DNA of 64,000 nucleotides from Chitinophaga horti (lineage in GTDB: Bacteria > Bacteroidota > Bacteroidia > Chitinophagales > Chitinophagaceae). Position 1 is the first letter of the stretch; each line of letters opens with the position of its first letter. The DNA lies in the NCBI RefSeq assembly GCF_022867795.2, contig NZ_CP107006.1:4340001-4404000 (forward strand). The letters are read 5' to 3'. A program made the translations under genes and the position numbers. Under the pieces are notes generated by a model. That model did no database searches. It worked only from the letters and a program-made list of their open reading frames with translations, and was not told where the DNA came from. This document shows positions 36,312-46,863 of this stretch, one piece after another.

Positions 36312-38599
36312 TTATAACACCAGCTTAAAACGCCCCTCCTGCACATCACGACTGTTACCGCCTACGAACAGTTGGTACTCCCCTGCCTCCGGACGCTTCT
36401 TCAGGTCACTGTGATAAAACGCCAGGTCTGCCGCCTTCAGCTGAAACTGTACGGTTTCACTCGCCCCCTTTTTCAGCAGGATCTTTTTAAACGCGATCAG
36501 CTCTTTTACCGGCCGCGTAACGCTGCCCACCAGGTCGCGGGCGTAAAGTTGCACGACTTCCTCACCATCGTAATTGCCGGTATTGGTAACGGTGACGCTT
36601 ACGTTCAACGTGCCGGTACCTGTAAGTTGAGCGCTACCCACCTGCAAAGGGCCGTAACTAAAAGTCGTGTAACTGAGGCCATAACCGAACGGGTACAGCG
36701 GCGTGTTTGGCACATCGAGGTATTTAGTGGTGTATTTATTATTGAGATCGAGCGGGCGGCCGGTGTTTTTGTTGTTGTAGTAAATGGGTACCTGGCCTAC
36801 GTTTCGGGGAAACGACATGGTGAGTTTACCGGCGGGATTATAATCACCGAACAGCACGTCCGCTATTGCCGGCCCCGCCTGGGTGCCGAGAAACCAGGTT
36901 TCGAGGATGGCGGGTACGTTCGCATCTTCCCACTCCAGCGTTAGAGGTCGACCGTTCATCAATACCAGTACTACCCGTTTGCCGGTCGACAATATGGCGG
37001 CCAGCAATTCGCGCTGGTTTTGCGGAATGTTAAGATCAGTGCGGCTGGCTGCCTCGCCACTCATGCCCTGCGCCTCGCCCAGCGCCATTACCACTATGTC
37101 TGCATTACGTGCGAGCGTTACGGCTTCTTCCTGCAGCCGCATCGGGTTCAACGTATCGGCCGGTTGCAGCGCGCGATAATTCAGTAACTTCTTTAGCATG
37201 GCAGTATCATCCGTAATGTAGGCACCCTGTGCATAGGCCACCTGCGCTTTATCTCCCACTTTGTCTTTTAACGCCTGGTACAAACTTACCGCCTTTTGAT
37301 AGTCGCCGGCGGCCGACCAGTTACCAATAATATCCCGCTGATTATCGGCCAGCGGCCCTATTACCGCAATACGGCCACGTTGTTTAAGCGGCAACAGCTT
37401 ATCGTTTTTCAGCAACACAATGCTGCGCATCGCGATATCTTTTGCGGCCTGCAAATGTTCCGGGTTCATGATCACCTGCTGCGCCCTAACGGAATCGCAG
37501 TACAGGTAAGGATCTTTAAACAATCCCAAATCATATTTCGCTTCCAGCACGCGGTATACCGCCTCGTCCACCGCCTTCTGCGACACCTTCTTATCCTTCA
37601 GCGATTGGACCAGGTGGCTGGCAAATACACTGCCCTGCAAATCCATATCTACGCCTGCATTCAGCGCCAGCGCACCCGCTTCGCTTTCATCTTTCACCAC
37701 ACCATGGTTTACCATTTCATTGATCGAGGTATAATCGGTAACCACAAAGCCTTTGAAGCCCCACGCCCGCGCAGCAGGTCCGTCAGCAACCATCTATTAC
37801 CTGTGGCCGGAATACCATCCACCTCGTTAAAAGAAGTCATCACCGTCGCCGCGCCGGCATCTATAGCGGCTTTGTAGGGCGGCAGGTAAGTTTCGAACAT
37901 ACGGATGCGGCTCATATCGACCGTATTGTAATCGCGGCCACCTTCGATGGCGCCGTATAAGGCAAAGTGTTTAACGCAGGCCAGCACTACCTCCGGCGAA
38001 GGGGCATATGTTTTCTTACGATAGTCACGATCCTGCTGGTAACCGGTCACTTTTGCCCGTGCCACCCATTCACCAAAGCGTGTATCTTCCCCCACGCCTT
38101 CGGCTACACGTCCCCAACGGGGATCGCGGGCTACGTCCACCATGGGTGAGTAAGTCCAGTGCAGGCCGTCCGCGGCGGCTTCCAGGGCGGCAATGCGGGC
38201 GCTCTTCTTCATCAGGCCCATATCCCAGGTACAGGCTTCGCCCAGTGGAATGGGGAAGATGGTCTTATGACCGTGGATTACGTCGTAACCGAATAACAAC
38301 GGGATCTTCAGGCGGGTTTTCATCGCTATGTCCTGCAGCTTGCGGGTAAACTGGGGCGTATACGCGTTGAAGATGTTGCCGCACAAGCCTTTTTGTATAT
38401 CGCTGATGTAATCTTCCTTCATGAAAGGGCCGGTTTGGTCCATGAAACTGGTGAGCAGGTTAAGCTGCCCCACCTTCTCTTCCGGCGTCATTTTGGCGAT
38501 CAGTCCGTTGAGGAAACGTGCTTTTTCGGATTGGGCCTGCGTATGCCCGAACAGGCAGCCGGCAACCATGGTCAACAACCATTGCTTCAGGATCTTCAT
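36312..38599 (-). pseudogene. GH3 beta-glucosidase (BglX-like) with a one-base frameshift
   Basis: The reading frame from 38599 codes for a signal peptide (MKILKQWLLTMVAGCLFGHTQAQ-like) and the GH3 barrel up to TSFNEVDGIPATGNRWLLTDLLR, then shifts. The frame from about 37765 onward continues it exactly: WGFKGFVVTDYTSINEM (nucleophile Asp in VTDY), the GH3 C domain and a fibronectin-type end. One base is missing at 37765-37766, where CGN should precede TGG; the total, 2288 bases, is one short of 763 codons. All family motifs are otherwise kept and no other damage is seen. It may be a sequencing error or a recent inactivation. The intact protein would be a periplasmic beta-glucosidase of about 760 residues. 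Confidence 0.85.
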
Positions 38600-38706
38600 T
38601 TGTTAAATTTTGTGTTGGATCGATTTTGGGGATAAACGGGCCGTATATAAAGTTACGCAATTTTGAACCCTCGGGCGCGAACGTTGTTTATATTTAAATT
38701 GACCAT

Positions 38707-39609
38707 ATGCTGCTGAAACAAAATCTGAGTCTTTACCGCATATTAAAGATCACCTGGCAGATTGACCTGGCCATGCTCGCCTCCTGCACTGCCGCCTATT
38801 ACCTGGACACCCTCGTTTTTAAAGGCTGGGCGCTGCCAGGCACCTTTCCGGCACTGATGGGTACCGCCATCGCCTTTTTTATCGGTTTCAGCAATAACGA
38901 AGCCTATAGCCGCTGGTGGGAGGCCCGCATCATATGGGGCGCCCTTGTGAACGACTCCCGCTCCTGGGCCAGAAACCTTATGGCGTACAGTCACCCCGCC
39001 GACTATAAAGGCATCAGCCGGCAGGAAGAAAAAATGATCAAACGCCACCTGGCCTTTCTTTATGCGCTGAAGGCCAGTCTCCGCAGAAAACCCGACGGCC
39101 TCTACGAAAAATACCTCTGCGAGGAAGATCGTAACCATGTGAAAGGATTCACCAACATACCCAACGCCATCCTGGACATACAGGCCCGGGAGCTGCAGAT
39201 ATTGCAGGACATGAATTATATCGACGGATTTAAGTTTATGATGATGAACAATTTGCTGCAGAACTTTACAGACGGGATGGGCAAATCGGAACGGATCAAC
39301 AATACAGTATTTCCAACAACGTATGTGTACTTCACAAAACTGTTCATCTGGCTCGTTGTCGTGCTTGTAACCATGGCCGTATCCAGCCTGGGGCCTTCCT
39401 CTATCTTCCTGGGGTGGGTTATCGGGTTTGTGTTTCATACCACACATATCAACGGCATGAGCCTGATGAACCCTTTCGAACTAACACCTTCCAGTATTCC
39501 GCTGGATAGCATTACCCGTACTATCGAGATCAACTTACTGGAAGGGCTGGGAGAAAAATACATCCCAGCCCCTATTGCCCCCGAGCGTGGAGGTGAGTTT
39601 ATCTTATAA
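38707..39609 (+). CDS. Bestrophin-like (UPF0187) anion channel
   Basis: 300 residues. Motifs GTAIAFFIGFSNNEAYSRWW followed by EARIIWGALVNDSRSWARNL are diagnostic of the bacterial bestrophin family, whose members form pentameric ion channels. Four membrane helices are predicted (about 20-38, 50-68, 213-232, 238-252), with a cytoplasmic helical part between. Function in this organism is unknown. It is transcribed alone, divergent from GH3 and convergent with the esterase gene 6 bases away. Confidence 0.9.
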   Translation: MLLKQNLSLYRILKITWQIDLAMLASCTAAYYLDTLVFKGWALPGTFPALMGTAIAFFIGFSNNEAYSRWWEARIIWGALVNDSRSWARNLMAYSHPADYKGISRQEEKMIKRHLAFLYALKASLRRKPDGLYEKYLCEEDRNHVKGFTNIPNAILDIQARELQILQDMNYIDGFKFMMMNNLLQNFTDGMGKSERINNTVFPTTYVYFTKLFIWLVVVLVTMAVSSLGPSSIFLGWVIGFVFHTTHINGMSLMNPFELTPSSIPLDSITRTIEINLLEGLGEKYIPAPIAPERGGEFIL

Positions 39610-39614
39610 TAAGT

Positions 39615-41009
39615 CTACCAGCTATCGGTGCGGAAAGGCACTACCGGCAAACCTTCTTTGCTGAATATATTGCCGATGCCTGCATTGGTAAACCCGAAGC
39701 GCACTGCCACCGGCTCCTTCACCTGCGGGTTGGAGGCCGTGATGGTATTGCCTTTCATTTTCACCTCGGTAGCCTTTACAAAGTTTTTATCAGCGCCTGC
39801 GATGAACACTTCTTCTGCCTTCGCACCTTTGACAATAAGGCCTGCTTCTGCATCTTTTAAAGTCACTATCGCTTTGCCCTTCACCACTTCCAGCTTATCG
39901 AAAGTGGGGTATTTATAAGGAAGTCCGGGTTTGCCATACGTGTTGGCCAATGCCAGTGCAGCGAGGCGGTTACCTACATCCAGCTTATTAACAGGATGAA
40001 TGTCTTTGATATTATCTACCAGGTCCGACACTACAACCATACCCGTTTTAGGCGACAGGGCCAGCGTTTGGCGTTGTGCATCGCGCAGCAGGGCGCTATT
40101 ATAGTTATCGGTACCGTAACCAGCGTACGGCGCGATCTGTACAAAATAGAAGGGAAACTGCTGGTTAAAAGCCTTGCGCCACTCAGCGATCATTGTAGAG
40201 AACAGCTGTGCGTAAGTGCCATTCGTACCTACGTTCGATTCGCCCTGGTACCAGATAGCGCCGGAGATGTCGAAGTTGGCAATTGGTGCGATCATCGCAT
40301 TGAACAGGCGGCCCGGTTCAACAGGCCAGCTTTTATTCGGTGTTAGTTTTGCGGCGGCGGCGGCCAGGGCTGCATCTGCCTGCACTACCGGTGCGGGCGT
40401 CCAGGCTTCGGCAGGGGTGCCTCCCCAGGCGGAGTTAATGAGTCCTACCGGGATATTCATGGTTTTATGCAATGTTTTACCGAAGAAGTAACCCACTGCA
40501 CTGAAGGATTGCAGCGATTTGGCGTCACATTCCAGCCATTGCGCTTTTACATCGGTCTGTACGGTGGCAGCCGTAGTTCTGGGAATATAGAACAACCGGA
40601 TCTTACTATTAGCAGCAGTCGGCATCTCGTCCTTTATCTGCTTCAGGTTATTGTCGGCACTCCACTCCATGTTAGACTGGCCGGAGCATACCCACACCTC
40701 GCCGATCAGCACATCTTCTACCTTCAGGGTGTTACGACCTTTGAAAGTAATGCTGTGCGGACCGCCGGCGGCGGGCGTTTTTACATTCACCGACCATTCG
40801 GCGTATTGGTTAGCGACGGCCGTATCTGCAGTGTTGTTCCAGGAACAGTTGATCACGATCTTCTCGTTGGGATTGGCCCAGCCCCATAATTTGGCGGTGC
40901 TGTTTTGTTTCAGCACCATTTTATTGGAGATGATGGCCGGCAGACGTACATCGGCATGCGCTGCACTAAAAACACAGATCAACAAAACGAAAGGGAGTAA
41001 TTTCTTCAT
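39615..41009 (-). CDS. Sialate O-acetylesterase-like SGNH esterase
   Basis: 464 residues with a signal peptide (1-19). The SASA domain begins near residue 95 with EVWVCSGQSNMEWSADNN, where the Ser of GQSN is the nucleophile, then YQGESN and a C-terminal DIHPVNKLDVGNRLA with the catalytic Asp-His. The first 90 residues are a beta-sandwich typical of these esterases. Homologues remove acetyl groups from sialic acids or from acetylated hemicelluloses; without a sialidase in view the substrate is open. It is the last gene of the sugar operon, 203 bases after the hydrolase. Confidence 0.88.
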   Translation of the reverse strand: MKKLLPFVLLICVFSAAHADVRLPAIISNKMVLKQNSTAKLWGWANPNEKIVINCSWNNTADTAVANQYAEWSVNVKTPAAGGPHSITFKGRNTLKVEDVLIGEVWVCSGQSNMEWSADNNLKQIKDEMPTAANSKIRLFYIPRTTAATVQTDVKAQWLECDAKSLQSFSAVGYFFGKTLHKTMNIPVGLINSAWGGTPAEAWTPAPVVQADAALAAAAAKLTPNKSWPVEPGRLFNAMIAPIANFDISGAIWYQGESNVGTNGTYAQLFSTMIAEWRKAFNQQFPFYFVQIAPYAGYGTDNYNSALLRDAQRQTLALSPKTGMVVVSDLVDNIKDIHPVNKLDVGNRLAALALANTYGKPGLPYKYPTFDKLEVVKGKAIVTLKDAEAGLIVKGAKAEEVFIAGADKNFVKATEVKMKGNTITASNPQVKEPVAVRFGFTNAGIGNIFSKEGLPVVPFRTDSW

Positions 41010-41212
41010 TTTCAGGTGGAATTTTTAGATTGATGAACAAGATATAGTTTTTCGGGGCGAGATGCAATGCCGGTCTGCGTCGAGGGGTCGCACGAACTAT
41101 GGGTTAGCCGTGAGGTAATAAATAAGAAGGAAATTCGGGTAGAGAAAATGTCGTACAAGTGAGTGACACAACGGCGGCTGAAAAGTGGTATGCCGCCGGC
41201 GCACAAAAGCAT

Positions 41213-42079
41213 TTATTGTTGGATCCACTCCGGCTGCAAAGGCTTGCCGCTGTTCACTTTCGCGGTAAAGGCTTCAATTTCATCGTAGTGACTCATATTA
41301 TACCACGATATTTCATGCCCTTTGCCTTTGAACGAATAAAACACAGCAGGTGCACCGAGCGACTTGGCTTTTTCGTATATCGACCGCGAGCCGTTAAACA
41401 TCAGCCAGCCGGGTTGTTGTGCGTTACAAAAACGATGCGGCGCCGTGCCGAAGGGTACCAGCTGATCATTATCGCCGTGCAACAAAAGTAACGGCGTAAA
41501 ACGATCCGCTTTAATCGTATTCAGATCGATGTGCGCACCGGCAAATGACATAGCGCCGGCAAACTTAAAGTGTTCGTAAAAAGCAAAACGTTTCGGATCG
41601 GCTTTGGTAAAGGGATTGAACACCAGGTGCAGAATGGCTTCGGCGCCGGCGCTGCTGCCTGCAATATAAAGTTTCGTCGTATCCACCCCTAATTCCTTCG
41701 CATGCTCCACGATGTACTGACCGGCATCGGCAGCGTCTTCCACGCCTATGCGGATGGCCTTCAGCTTTTCAGGAGTCGGCACATCGCAACCGAAACCGAC
41801 ACCTTTCAGGTACAGGCGGTACGACATCACAAATACTTTATACCCTTTCTTCGCAAGCCCTTCACCGAAAGGCTTCTGGTTCTTCGGGTGACCGTTCTCG
41901 AACGCGCCGCCATGCATGAACAGGATGCTCATACCGTTGGGTTGCGGGGGTTCGTAAATGTCCAGGTATTGAACGGTGTCCTTCACGGCGTAAGTCACTT
42001 GTTTTACCTGGATTTGGGCACAGGCGAAAAGAGTATGCAGTAAAAGGGAGAGGATTAAGTATTTGCGCATCATTCTCAA
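41213..42079 (-). CDS. Alpha/beta-hydrolase, carboxylesterase type
   Basis: 288 residues; the third Met (start 42070) would also give a normal signal peptide (MRKYLILSLLLHTLFACAQ). The oxyanion-hole motif is MHGGAFENGH, the nucleophile elbow GSSAGAE, and a late Asp-His is in LLLHGDNDQLVPFG and KGKGHEIS. This is the esterase family that deacetylates or deferuloylates plant-type sugars or small esters. It lies 89 bases after AGE and probably shares its transcript. Confidence 0.85.
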   Translation of the reverse strand: MRMMRKYLILSLLLHTLFACAQIQVKQVTYAVKDTVQYLDIYEPPQPNGMSILFMHGGAFENGHPKNQKPFGEGLAKKGYKVFVMSYRLYLKGVGFGCDVPTPEKLKAIRIGVEDAADAGQYIVEHAKELGVDTTKLYIAGSSAGAEAILHLVFNPFTKADPKRFAFYEHFKFAGAMSFAGAHIDLNTIKADRFTPLLLLHGDNDQLVPFGTAPHRFCNAQQPGWLMFNGSRSIYEKAKSLGAPAVFYSFKGKGHEISWYNMSHYDEIEAFTAKVNSGKPLQPEWIQQ

Positions 42080-42168
42080 ATTTAATCAAATGCCCGGGAA
42101 AGTCGAGTTCCCCGGGCTTCTCCATTTTAAAATCAACATTTGCTCAAAGTAAGCAGAAGAAAAAACGC

Positions 42169-43353
42169 TTACAGGGCGGGTTGCGCGACAGGCACCACCA
42201 CTGGTGTTTCTAATGTTTTCCATACCTGGAACAGCGCACGCGGTACGTGGAAACAGCCTTTCCACTTGCCACCTTTCAGGGGCAGCAACACGTCGCCGCG
42301 GCGATCGAGGTAGCCGAACCATTCCATATATTCAGGATCGCGGAAGTGCGACCAGGTATATTCATGTACTTTTTCGAACCAGGTTTTACAGGCTTCGTTG
42401 CCAGTGATCTGGTAGCCTTTCGCCAGGCAGACAAGGGTTTCGAGGTGCACCCACCAGAGCTTTTGGTCCCACTCGAGTTGCTGCACCGGCCGGCCTTTAA
42501 TATCCATAAAATAGAAGATACCGCCGTATTGCTTATCCCACCCATGTTCCAGCGTACGAAGCGCAATCTCCGTGGCGCGTTCCGCCAACTTTTTATCGCC
42601 GAGGCGCACGGCCAGGTCCATAATGAACCACATGGCTTCAATTGCATGACCAGGGTTGAGTAACCGGCCTTCGAAGGTGTCGGAAAAACTGCCGTCCAGT
42701 TCAACGTTTTCGAGGATAAGGCCTTCTCCTTTATGATAAAACACATCCATTACTTCGTGCAATACTTCAGGAATAAACTTGTCCACCGTTTCGCTGCCGA
42801 GAATATGTTCCAGCTCCAACGAAAGATTACAGAGGATCATGGGCAGCGCGAAATTCTTCAGGTTGCGCGTACCGGGATAAGCCTTGCTGTACTTGCCCTT
42901 CGGGTTGTCGCGGCGGCGCACGATATTCTCGAACGTGTATTTGGCGAGGTCGTGGTAACGCATATCCGGCATGGCTTTGTACAATGCGCCGAAGCCCATG
43001 GCTGCAAAGCAGTCGGAGAATATATTGTAAGGCTGCACTAAAGGCTGGCCCTGGCGATTAAGGGAGAAATAAAAATTACCTTCCGCGTCGCTGCCATACT
43101 TTTCCAGGAAGCGGGCACCATGCAGCGCCATATCCAGCCACTCGGGACGTTTATCCACTTCGTTGTACAACATGGAAAACAACCACACTTCGCGGCCCTG
43201 GAGCCAGATGAATTTATCGGTATCGAACACGTTGCCAAACCGGTCGAGGCAGGTTAAAAAGCCGCCCTGCTCCTCGTCCTTGGAGTGCTTCAGCCAAAAG
43301 GGTATCACATTGGTCAGCAGTTCATTTTTGTACTGCCCGGCGTATTGTTTCAT
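42169..43353 (-). CDS. AGE-family sugar epimerase/isomerase
   Basis: 394 residues, an (alpha/alpha)6 barrel of the N-acylglucosamine 2-epimerase family. Typical blocks are FWLKHSKDEEQGGFLTCLDR, DKFIWLQGREVWLFSMLYN, EGRLLNPGHAIEAMWFIMDL and QLEWDQKLWWVHLETLVCLA. It has no signal, so it acts in the cytoplasm. The family covers GlcNAc 2-epimerase, cellobiose 2-epimerase and mannose isomerases; this sequence does not decide among them. Its ATG overlaps the DUF4434 stop by ATGA, so translation is coupled. Confidence 0.9.
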   Translation of the reverse strand: MKQYAGQYKNELLTNVIPFWLKHSKDEEQGGFLTCLDRFGNVFDTDKFIWLQGREVWLFSMLYNEVDKRPEWLDMALHGARFLEKYGSDAEGNFYFSLNRQGQPLVQPYNIFSDCFAAMGFGALYKAMPDMRYHDLAKYTFENIVRRRDNPKGKYSKAYPGTRNLKNFALPMILCNLSLELEHILGSETVDKFIPEVLHEVMDVFYHKGEGLILENVELDGSFSDTFEGRLLNPGHAIEAMWFIMDLAVRLGDKKLAERATEIALRTLEHGWDKQYGGIFYFMDIKGRPVQQLEWDQKLWWVHLETLVCLAKGYQITGNEACKTWFEKVHEYTWSHFRDPEYMEWFGYLDRRGDVLLPLKGGKWKGCFHVPRALFQVWKTLETPVVVPVAQPAL

Positions 43354-44282
43354 AAAGACTGTATGTATTCTTTGTAACGGTTATATAGATGTCCTGCCTG
43401 CAGGTAAGCGCTCTGCGGGCTCATAAAATGGGAAAACTCAAAAGTGATGGCCTTGTCGTAACCGGCCCTGCGCGCAGCTTCCAGCTTCAGCCGCAGCTTC
43501 TCGAACTTGATCGGGAAAAACTTAATGGGCATGTCGCGGTCGAACGATTCGGCGTTGGTCCAGCATTGTAAACCGAAACGGTCCGCCATCTGTTTATTCA
43601 CGGCAAAAAACTCTTCCAGCTGGTGATAATCGATGTGCCCATCCTGGAACGCCACTGCATCTACCGCACCATGTATCCCTTCGAATATCTCACTCCACTC
43701 CTTTTCATGCTCCTGCAGGGAAACGGCGTCGTCTTTCGTAAGTTGCCCGGAGGCTGCCATCACGGCCTTTTTACCATCTATCCAGGGAGATATGAAGGTG
43801 GGCAGACCATTACTCACCTGTTTACATTGCAGTCCCAGCGTGCGGAAGGCATCGGTCGCGCCTTTTGTACGACGACTGATTTCCATACTCAGGTACCAGC
43901 CCTTGAAGCTTTTGTAGTGGCCGTATTGCTGCCATACCTCGTCGATTACGTAACGGTTGGCGTCTATCTCGCCCTGCATATCGCCGCTGTCCCAATAGTG
44001 GCCGCTGTCGTACAGGCCGAAGTAAAAGTTCATGCCATGTTTATCGGCCAGTTCGAGGTACATTTTTACCAGGTCGACAGGCGGCTCGTAGCAACCATAC
44101 GTTTTTTGCAGGTACACGGACGGGTACGTAATAAACCGGCGATACCCGCTGCGGATGAGGATCACCGTATCGATACCCACCGCCTTCATATGGGCAAAGT
44201 CGCGGTCCCACTCCTCGCGGCCCCAGTTCTGGTGCGGAATATCGTGGCTGATCTCGTCCAGGAAAGTGCCTGTTATTTTCAT
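43350..44282 (-). CDS. DUF4434-domain protein, probable TIM-barrel hydrolase
   Basis: 310 residues from the ATG at 44282 (MKITGTFLDEISHDIPHQNW); the longer frame adds 12 unlikely residues and would overlap the upstream gene more. KITGTFLDEISHDIPHQNWG then DRDFAHMKAVGIDTVILIRS is the DUF4434 signature; the later FYFGLYDSGHYWDSGD and GWYLSMEISRR look like TIM-barrel strands with acidic residues, as in glycoside hydrolases. No signal peptide is seen, so it is likely cytoplasmic. The family has no firm activity known to me. ATGA overlaps occur at both ends. Confidence 0.82.
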   Translation of the reverse strand: MKITGTFLDEISHDIPHQNWGREEWDRDFAHMKAVGIDTVILIRSGYRRFITYPSVYLQKTYGCYEPPVDLVKMYLELADKHGMNFYFGLYDSGHYWDSGDMQGEIDANRYVIDEVWQQYGHYKSFKGWYLSMEISRRTKGATDAFRTLGLQCKQVSNGLPTFISPWIDGKKAVMAASGQLTKDDAVSLQEHEKEWSEIFEGIHGAVDAVAFQDGHIDYHQLEEFFAVNKQMADRFGLQCWTNAESFDRDMPIKFFPIKFEKLRLKLEAARRAGYDKAITFEFSHFMSPQSAYLQAGHLYNRYKEYIQSL

Positions 44283-44968
44283 CTTAAATACTTTTGTTGT
44301 TTCAGAAAGCCGACCCATTTGATGTAGGCGGCCGCCTGTAAATGAAGGCCGTCCGTACTCAGTTCTTTATCCAGTTGCCCGGCAGCGTCGGCAAATACCG
44401 GGTGCAGATCGATATAGGTAAGGCCGTATTGCGTGGCCAGTGATTGTATCTGCCTGTTTAATAATTTTATCTTTTCGTTCGTTACCGCTTTGTAAGTGGA
44501 CTGCAGCATGCGTTCATGCACCGGCAATACACTTTGCAGGTATAATTTTGTTTTGGGAGATGCGGTTACGATGGCCTTTACCAGCTGCCCGTAACTGGCC
44601 GCGATCGCGCTCACATCGTGCCCGCGCTTCATATCATTCACACCGATCAGCAGGAACAGCTTCGATGGTTTGGAAGATAAGACCTCATCCAGCCGGGCTT
44701 TTATGCCATAAGTCACATCGCCGCTGATGCCACGGTTGATCACGTTTTTGCCCGGTATCAACTCCTGCCACTCGCCTGCTTCGGTGATGCTGTTGCCGAG
44801 AAAAACGATTTCGTGTTTCCGGTCGGGCATCTGTTTAAAGTAGGCCAGGCGCTGCCGGTAGTGACTGTTATCGTAACTGGTATCCGGCTGCTGCGCGCGT
44901 GCTGCGAATGGTACCAGCAGGCACACGACTATTATCACAAGCCGGTATCGCATCAACCACCCTATCAT
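44279..44968 (-). CDS. SGNH/GDSL hydrolase
   Basis: 229 residues with a signal peptide (1-25, ending AARAQ). The four blocks are visible: FLGNSITEAGEW (Ser), NRGISGDVTYG (Gly), GVNDMKRG (Asn) and DGLHLQAAAY (Asp-His). Such esterases in sugar loci remove acetyl groups from oligosaccharides in the periplasm. It is coupled by ATGA to both the SSS symporter upstream and DUF4434 downstream. Confidence 0.9.
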   Translation of the reverse strand: MIGWLMRYRLVIIVVCLLVPFAARAQQPDTSYDNSHYRQRLAYFKQMPDRKHEIVFLGNSITEAGEWQELIPGKNVINRGISGDVTYGIKARLDEVLSSKPSKLFLLIGVNDMKRGHDVSAIAASYGQLVKAIVTASPKTKLYLQSVLPVHERMLQSTYKAVTNEKIKLLNRQIQSLATQYGLTYIDLHPVFADAAGQLDKELSTDGLHLQAAAYIKWVGFLKQQKYLR

Positions 44969-46836
44969 AGCGTTTCGACTGTTGTGGCAGGTCGCTCCGA
45001 CTTTGCCGGCACCGTCACATCTGCCTCTGATAACTTATTCCACCAGCACTTCTTCAACAGGTATGTGGTGAGCAGGAAGACACCTGCCCAGGCCAGCGCC
45101 TTGTAATTCTCACGGATCATAAAATAGATCGGGATCACCACCTGCGCCATCTGCCAAACGATACCAGTCACGATGTTGAACATATCTCTGCCAAAATCTT
45201 TATTCGGCACAAAGCCCGCATCTTCCGCCATTACTTCCCGTTTGATAGGCCCCCAGAAACCCCAAGGGCGCGTTTGGCGGTAGAACGCTTTCACGGCCTC
45301 GCGGTTCTCCAGCGGGGTAATGAAAGTGCCGATAATACAGCCAATGAAGGATACGAGCAGGATGAGCGGGAACACATAGATATCAACGATATCGGGAAAG
45401 TAAAACAGTTTGATCGTGGAGCCCAGGAGTCCGAACAGCATGCCGTAGAAGTAACCCATACCCGTAAACCGCCACCAGATCCACTTTAGCACATTAGACG
45501 CCGCGTAACCGCCATACAATGCAGATGTGATCCACAACGTAAGTTTTGTAAGCGAAGCGGCGTTAAAACCGAATATGATGCCCACCATTACAAGGCAAAG
45601 CGACGACAGTACACTCAGGCGGATGTACTTTTTATTTGAAGCATTCGGATTGATGTATTTCTTGTAGATGTCATTCACAATGTACGCCGGCGCTGCGTTC
45701 ACAAAGGCCGAGAAAGTACCCATGAACGAAGCAAGCAAGCCTGCGAGCAGCAAACCTTTCAATCCTGCCGGCACGAATTGGGAAATAGCCATTGGCAGCA
45801 CCTTTTCGAAGTCGATATCGCCGCCCAGCTGCGGACCGATATACACCAATGCCAGCACCGCGAAAGAGGCCACCATTAAATAACGTGGCATATACATTAC
45901 AAGGATCGTACTTGCACTCATCTTGGCAGCATCGCTGGGTTTGCGGGTGGAGAGTACGCGCTGCATGTCGTAACTCGGCACCGGACCGGCCAGGGAAGCG
46001 AAGATGCCTTTGAACAGCATCATCATAAACAATAAACCGAACAAGCCGAAGCCATCAGATTCTATCTTGTTATTCACACTTGGTATCACCGTCGTACTCC
46101 AATCCAGGTCGAGCTTCCAGCCGAAGAAGAGTTCATTCCAGCCTTGGGGCACTACCGCATTGATCTGTTCGGCCGTTACTGCGTTGTAAGCGACGTAGCC
46201 GATAATAAACGCACAGATCGTCATGATGAAGAACTGCAACACTTCTGTAGCCACTACGCTGTACATACCGCCTTTCATCGTATACAAGGTGGTGAGAATA
46301 CAGAGGATCAGCGCATAACTTCTTTCGGATGACAAATGAAAGCCTGCAATGTTCATCGACAAATCCCATGGCAAAATCGAAGTACTGAACTTACCGATGC
46401 CTTCGAAGAAGTAAGCGATAAACCCGATCACACTCACCACCGCGAACGTTACGATAATAATATGCGAGAGCCGCGCGCCTTTACCATCCCCAAAACGGAA
46501 CGTGATCCACTGCGCCCCCGTCATGGTGTTCGATCGGCGCATCCAGATGGCGAGGTACACGAATACGAACACCTGGTTCCAAACGGGCCACAGCCAGGGA
46601 ATCCACGCGCTTTTAAGTCCGTAGATGAACAGGATGCTCACCGTCCACATGGTACCGGAAATATCAAACATGCCCGAGGCGTTGCTCAGACCGAGGTAAT
46701 ACCACTTCATGCTGTTACCGCCGAGAAAATATGATTGCAGGTCCTTGCTGGCCTTCTTCGAAATGTAAAAGCCAAGCATGATCATACCTGCGATGTAGGC
46801 GATAATGATGCTGATATCTAATAAGCTTAATGACAT
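44965..46836 (-). CDS. SSS-family sodium:solute symporter
   Basis: 623 residues with about 13-14 transmembrane helices. Family marks include FLGGNSMKWYYLGLSNASG, the Ser/Thr-rich sodium-site helix LASFMGTFSAFVNAAPAYIVND and the TMKGGMYSVVATEVLQ block. SSS symporters carry sugars, sialic acid, amino acids or vitamins with Na+. Here it should import the released sugar across the inner membrane. It lies 27 bases after the FAD oxidoreductase gene. Confidence 0.93.
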   Translation of the reverse strand: MSLSLLDISIIIAYIAGMIMLGFYISKKASKDLQSYFLGGNSMKWYYLGLSNASGMFDISGTMWTVSILFIYGLKSAWIPWLWPVWNQVFVFVYLAIWMRRSNTMTGAQWITFRFGDGKGARLSHIIIVTFAVVSVIGFIAYFFEGIGKFSTSILPWDLSMNIAGFHLSSERSYALILCILTTLYTMKGGMYSVVATEVLQFFIMTICAFIIGYVAYNAVTAEQINAVVPQGWNELFFGWKLDLDWSTTVIPSVNNKIESDGFGLFGLLFMMMLFKGIFASLAGPVPSYDMQRVLSTRKPSDAAKMSASTILVMYMPRYLMVASFAVLALVYIGPQLGGDIDFEKVLPMAISQFVPAGLKGLLLAGLLASFMGTFSAFVNAAPAYIVNDIYKKYINPNASNKKYIRLSVLSSLCLVMVGIIFGFNAASLTKLTLWITSALYGGYAASNVLKWIWWRFTGMGYFYGMLFGLLGSTIKLFYFPDIVDIYVFPLILLVSFIGCIIGTFITPLENREAVKAFYRQTRPWGFWGPIKREVMAEDAGFVPNKDFGRDMFNIVTGIVWQMAQVVIPIYFMIRENYKALAWAGVFLLTTYLLKKCWWNKLSEADVTVPAKSERPATTVETL

Positions 46837-46863
46837 GGGATATATAAGATGGTTGACTAAATA

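Noticed and set aside
38743..39447. 234-codon minus-strand ORF
   Set aside because: Antisense to the well-supported bestrophin gene; Gly/His-rich with no recognisable domain.
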